Assembly: GCA_022010095.1 (NCBI GenBank)
Contig: CP091739.1
Span: forward strand, 1,426,001 to 1,490,000
Source: Clostridium sp.
GTDB taxonomy: Bacteria > Bacillota_I > Bacilli_A > RF39 > UBA660
Direction: 5' to 3'
Length of the DNA stretch: 64,000 bases
The translations under genes were made by a program, and so were the position numbers. Below are positions 61,194 through 64,000 of the stretch, in pieces. The notes beneath the pieces were generated by a model that worked only from the letters and a program-made list of their open reading frames with translations, was not told the origin of the DNA and did not search any database. Within the stretch, counting starts at the first letter, position 1. Every line of letters begins with the position of its first letter.

Positions 61194-62231
61194 ATGAATA
61201 TATATGATTTTTACATTAGATGAACTTGAAAATTATTTAGTAGCTAATGGATTTAAAAAAATACAATGCTACTCAAATTTTTTTGAAGGTATATATAAAA
61301 AGAGAGTTTCTTCTTTTTGATGAAATAACAAATATTAGTAAAGAATTAAAAGACATTTTTTTAAATAATAATTTTGAAATAGAATATTTAAAAGTTTTTA
61401 GATGAATTAAAAAAAGTGAAGACACAAATAAATATTTACTTGAAGTAAAAGATTCTAGTATTGAAGTAGTACTTATGAAACATGATTATGGAAATAGTAT
61501 ATGTATAAGTACTCAAATTGGATGCAATATGGCTTGTGCTTTTTGTGAAAGTGGTAAGTTAAAAAGAGTTAGAAATCTAACTACTGCTGAAATTATATTA
61601 GAAGTTCTAACTATAGAAAAACTAGAAAATATTAAAGTAGATAATATAGTTGTAATGGGAATAGGTGAACCATTCGATAACTTTACAAATTTAGTAAAGG
61701 CTATTAAGATATTGAATTGTCCTAAAGGAATTGATTTAGGTTCTAGAAGAATTACAGTAAGTACTTGTGGAATAGTACCAAAAATAAAAGAATTTGCAGA
61801 TTTAGACACTCAAGTGAATTTAGCAATAAGTTTACACGCTCCAAATCAAAGAATTAGAGAAACTTTAATGCCTATTAGTAAAGCATATAAAATGGATGAA
61901 TTAATGGATGCGGTTGACTATTATATTTCTAAAAACTAATAGAAAAAGTGACAATGGAATATATTTTATTAGAAGGAATTAATGATAGTATAGAAGACGC
62001 TAAGGAACTTGCTAGTCTTTTTAAAAAGGAAAAATTAGTTTATGTGAACTTAATACCATATAATAGTACTAGTAGTAACTTTTAAAAAGAAGTTCTAAAG
62101 AAAGAATAAATGCTTTTTATGATGAACTAGTAGAAAATAAAATAAATGTTCAAATGAGAAGAGAGATGGGCAAAGGTATTAAAGGTGCCTGTGGGCAATT
62201 AAAAGCGAGTCATGAAAGCAATAACATTTAA
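61194..62231 (+). CDS. rlmN: Dual-specificity RNA (adenine C2) methyltransferase RlmN, frame-broken
   Basis: Radical-SAM enzyme that methylates C2 of A2503 in 23S rRNA and A37 in some tRNAs. N-terminal [20 protein letters not shown], then [20 protein letters not shown] with the C-x3-C-x2-C cluster site, [48 protein letters not shown], and the C-terminal Cys region [15 protein letters not shown] that forms the resolving cysteine. About 345 residues. Breaks at 61,207, 61,256, 61,300, 61,395, 61,937 and 62,082. Confidence 0.94.
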
Positions 62232-62254
62232 TATATAAGAAAGGAAAGATTATA

Positions 62255-62452
62255 ATGTTTAAAGAAATAAAAGGCATTGCTGGTAAACCAAATCAAATTA
62301 AAGATCAATTGGCATTAAGAAAGATGGCAGAGGACGCCAAAGTTGACAGAACTGAAACTTGTTTTAGAGGTAAAAGTAGACAAACAAGAAATGATTATAT
62401 AGAGAGTATTGAACGAATAAAAAAATACTACAAAGAAAAATATCCTTATTAA
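62255..62452 (+). CDS. Small basic protein, first copy of a tandem pair
   Basis: 65 residues, intact: MFKEIKGIAGKPNQIKDQLA, LRKMAEDAKVDRTETCFRG, KSRQTRNDYIESIERIKKYY. Basic, helical, one cysteine. RBS AAGGAAAG. Family unknown. The next 240 bases hold a diverged copy with the same upstream 20 bases. Confidence 0.65.
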   Translation: MFKEIKGIAGKPNQIKDQLALRKMAEDAKVDRTETCFRGKSRQTRNDYIESIERIKKYYKEKYPY

Positions 62453-62476
62453 AAATTAAGAAAGGAAAGATTATAA

Positions 62477-62697
62477 TATTTAAAGAAGTTAAAAAAATTT
62501 CTAGTAATCCAAACAAAATTAAAAAAATCAAATAAAAATTAAATACGATTGCTAAAAAAATAGTAAATGACAGAACAAAAACCTGTTTTAGAAGAAGTAG
62601 CAGGCAAACACAAGAAGAATATATGAAAAGTGTAGAAAAAAAGCAAAAAAACACGAGCATTAAGATTTTTATTAGGTATAATTTTTCTTTTAATGTA
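62477..62697 (+). pseudogene. Second, degenerate copy of the small basic gene
   Basis: Upstream sequence AAGAAAGGAAAGATTATAAT is repeated, but the start codon ATG has become ATA or ATT. The text FKEVKKISSNPNKIK, then IVNDRTKTCFRRSSRQTQEE and YMKSVEKK parallels copy 1 (DRT-T-CFR, SRQT are shared). A run-length break lies near 62,530. Loss of the start may be real or an error; I call it a probable pseudogene. Confidence 0.5.
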
Positions 62698-62801
62698 ACA
62701 TCTAATTTACAATGAATAAAAAGTAATGACTTTAAAATTAAAAAGTTTTTTTATGATATACTTAAATCAAATAAAAATAAATATAATAATAAGAAAGAGA
62801 T

Positions 62802-62823
62802 AGGTAGTAATTAGATACTACCT
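62802..62823 (+). promoter_or_regulatory. 5' UTR hairpin before prpC
   Basis: 8-bp perfect stem AGGTAGTA/TACTACCT with a six-base loop, no T run, 34 bp before the prpC start. It resembles the UTR hairpin at 843-863. Role unknown. Confidence 0.5.
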
Positions 62824-62856
62824 CTTAGTAATTAATATAAAAAGAAGGTGAAAAAA

Positions 62857-63602
62857 ATGAAAAACTTGTTATCAAACTGATCCAGGAAAAGTAAGAAGTC
62901 ATAATGAAGATTCAGTTACAATCGTAAAAAATCTTAAAGGTGAATACTTACTTGTAGTTGCTGATGGTATGGGAGGACATAAGGCTGGTGAAATAGCTAG
63001 TTCTCTTGTTGTAACAGAACTTGGAAAACGTTTTAGTGAACTATCTAGTATAGGAACTAAGGAAGATGCAGTTATATGGCTAAAAGAAATAATAGATGAA
63101 ATAAATATAAAAATACTTAAATATGCAGAGGAACATATTGATGCAAATGGTCTTGGCACAACATGTGTGTGTTCAATTCTAACAGATGATTTCTTATTAT
63201 TTGGTAATGTTGGTGATTCAAGTGGCTTTGTAGAGAAAAAAAGGAAAGCTTTATAAAGTAACAAAAGATCATACACTTGTAAATATATTACTTGAAAATG
63301 GAGAACTTACTGAAGAAGAAGCAAAAAAATCATCCTCAAAAAGAATGTTCTTATGAAAGCACTTGGTGCTGCCGAAATAATAGACATGGACATTTTTGAT
63401 GTTGAAAGAACTGTTGATGGAATATTCCTATGTAGTGATGGACTTACTAATATGTTAACAGTAGAACAAATGGAAAAAAAGTTCTAAATGATAAAGAATT
63501 GGAAATAGAAGAAAAAAAGTGGATAAATTAATAATGAAAGCGAATACTCGTGGGGGCAATGATAATATTACAATAGCATATATGAGAATGAGTGGTGAAT
63601 AG
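62857..63602 (+). CDS. prpC: PP2C-type Ser/Thr protein phosphatase
   Basis: Metal-dependent phosphatase that reverses PrkC phosphorylation. About 246 residues: [14 protein letters not shown] (motif 1), [20 protein letters not shown] (motif 2, metal-binding Asp), [28 protein letters not shown] (usually G-D-S-R), [33 protein letters not shown], and [14 protein letters not shown]. Breaks near 62,866, 63,240, 63,330 and 63,480. RBS AAGGTG. The stop overlaps the kinase start. Confidence 0.95.
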
Positions 63603-63603
63603 T

Positions 63604-64000
63604 GTGATAATAAAAGGTACTAAGATAAATGACAGATATCAAATAATTAAAACACTTGGTGAAGGTGGAATGGCTAATGTTTATTTAGCACACGATACTT
63701 ATTTAGATAGAAATGTTGCAGTTAAAGTACTTCGTGGAGACCTTGCTAATGATGAAAAATTTGTAAGAAGATTTCAAAGAGAAGCATTATCAGCAACAAG
63801 TCTTTCACATCCTAATATAGTTGAAATATATGATGTTGGTGAAGATGATGGCCAATATTATATAGTAATGGAATATGTAGATGGTAAAACATTAAAACAA
63901 GTATTAAAACAAAGAGGACATTTATCAGTAACAGAAGTGGTTGATATTATGTTACAAGTTACAGATGGTATGGCACATGCACACGATGCATACATAATCC
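63604..64000 (+). CDS. prkC: PrkC/Stk1-type Ser/Thr kinase, N-terminal part (runs off window)
   Basis: The first 132 residues of a Hanks-type kinase: [20 protein letters not shown] (Gly loop), [15 protein letters not shown] (ATP-binding Lys), [20 protein letters not shown] (helix C Glu), [23 protein letters not shown] start at 63604, one base after the prpC stop. The membrane segment and PASTA repeats expected for PrkC lie beyond the window. Regulates growth and envelope processes by phosphorylation. Confidence 0.93.
   Translation, partial: MIIKGTKINDRYQIIKTLGEGGMANVYLAHDTYLDRNVAVKVLRGDLANDEKFVRRFQREALSATSLSHPNIVEIYDVGEDDGQYYIVMEYVDGKTLKQVLKQRGHLSVTEVVDIMLQVTDGMAHAHDAYII

Noticed and set aside
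1..64000. Alternative genetic code with TGA as tryptophan
   Set aside because: Conserved tryptophans are TGG, and TGA serves as a natural stop (for example at 3,871 and overlapping the terL start).

Overview
The window is a low-GC, A/T-rich bacterial chromosome segment using the standard code (TGG for Trp, TGA as stop). Gene content (ftsZ; trmH-type methyltransferase-rimM-trmD; parE-parC; asnS-aspS-gatCAB under a T-box; a short AlaRS; prpC-prkC; prepilin and lipoprotein genes) points to Bacillota, and protein style suggests a small-genome gut lineage of the RF39/Bacilli type. That taxon is inferred. Nearly every long gene, including essential ones, is broken several times at runs of A or T, most often runs of seven. 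These breaks look like sequence or assembly error, so I annotate whole genes across them and give end-to-end coordinates.

Layout: 1-7.4 kb is host (3' end of ftsZ, a surface protein, a YgjP-like metallopeptidase, an RNA-modification/tRNA cluster ending in hisS, a prepilin). 7,393-42,929 is a 35.5-kb prophage inserted in the 3' end of a tRNA-Glu gene, with a 17-bp direct repeat as att core. From left to right it has an integrase, a small membrane protein and a CI-like repressor on the minus strand; three related operators around the cI/cro switch; a block of very small early genes, many coiled-coil; a second tyrosine recombinase and a probable late regulator; then terS-terL-portal-scaffold-coat, a tRNA-Gln, connector genes, a P22 gp10-like protein, a giant polyvalent ejection-type protein (about 2,500 residues), tail fibre genes, three paralogous receptor-binding candidates behind an (ATAC)11 repeat, and holin/CHAP endolysin. 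I found no tape measure or major tail protein, so a short-tailed, P22-like virion is likely.

42.9-64 kb is host again: tRNA-Glu and tRNA-Ile (minus), a small membrane protein, topoisomerase IV (parE, parC), two unknown genes, an Asn-type T-box in front of asnS-aspS-gatC-gatA-gatB, a DUF3048-type protein, a Pro/Thr-rich membrane protein, an Ala-type T-box before alaS, a lipoprotein, rlmN, a tandemly duplicated small gene, and the prpC-prkC phosphatase/kinase pair (prkC runs off the end).

The most interesting signals are: (1) the ATAC repeat, where copy number decides whether a short leader frame stops early or runs across a hairpin into the start of the first receptor-binding gene, a possible translational phase switch; (2) the giant polyvalent protein with two zinc-protease motifs and an ADP-ribosyltransferase-like segment; (3) a minimal AlaRS; (4) an Asn-sensing T-box apparently governing the whole Asn/Asp/Gln charging operon.
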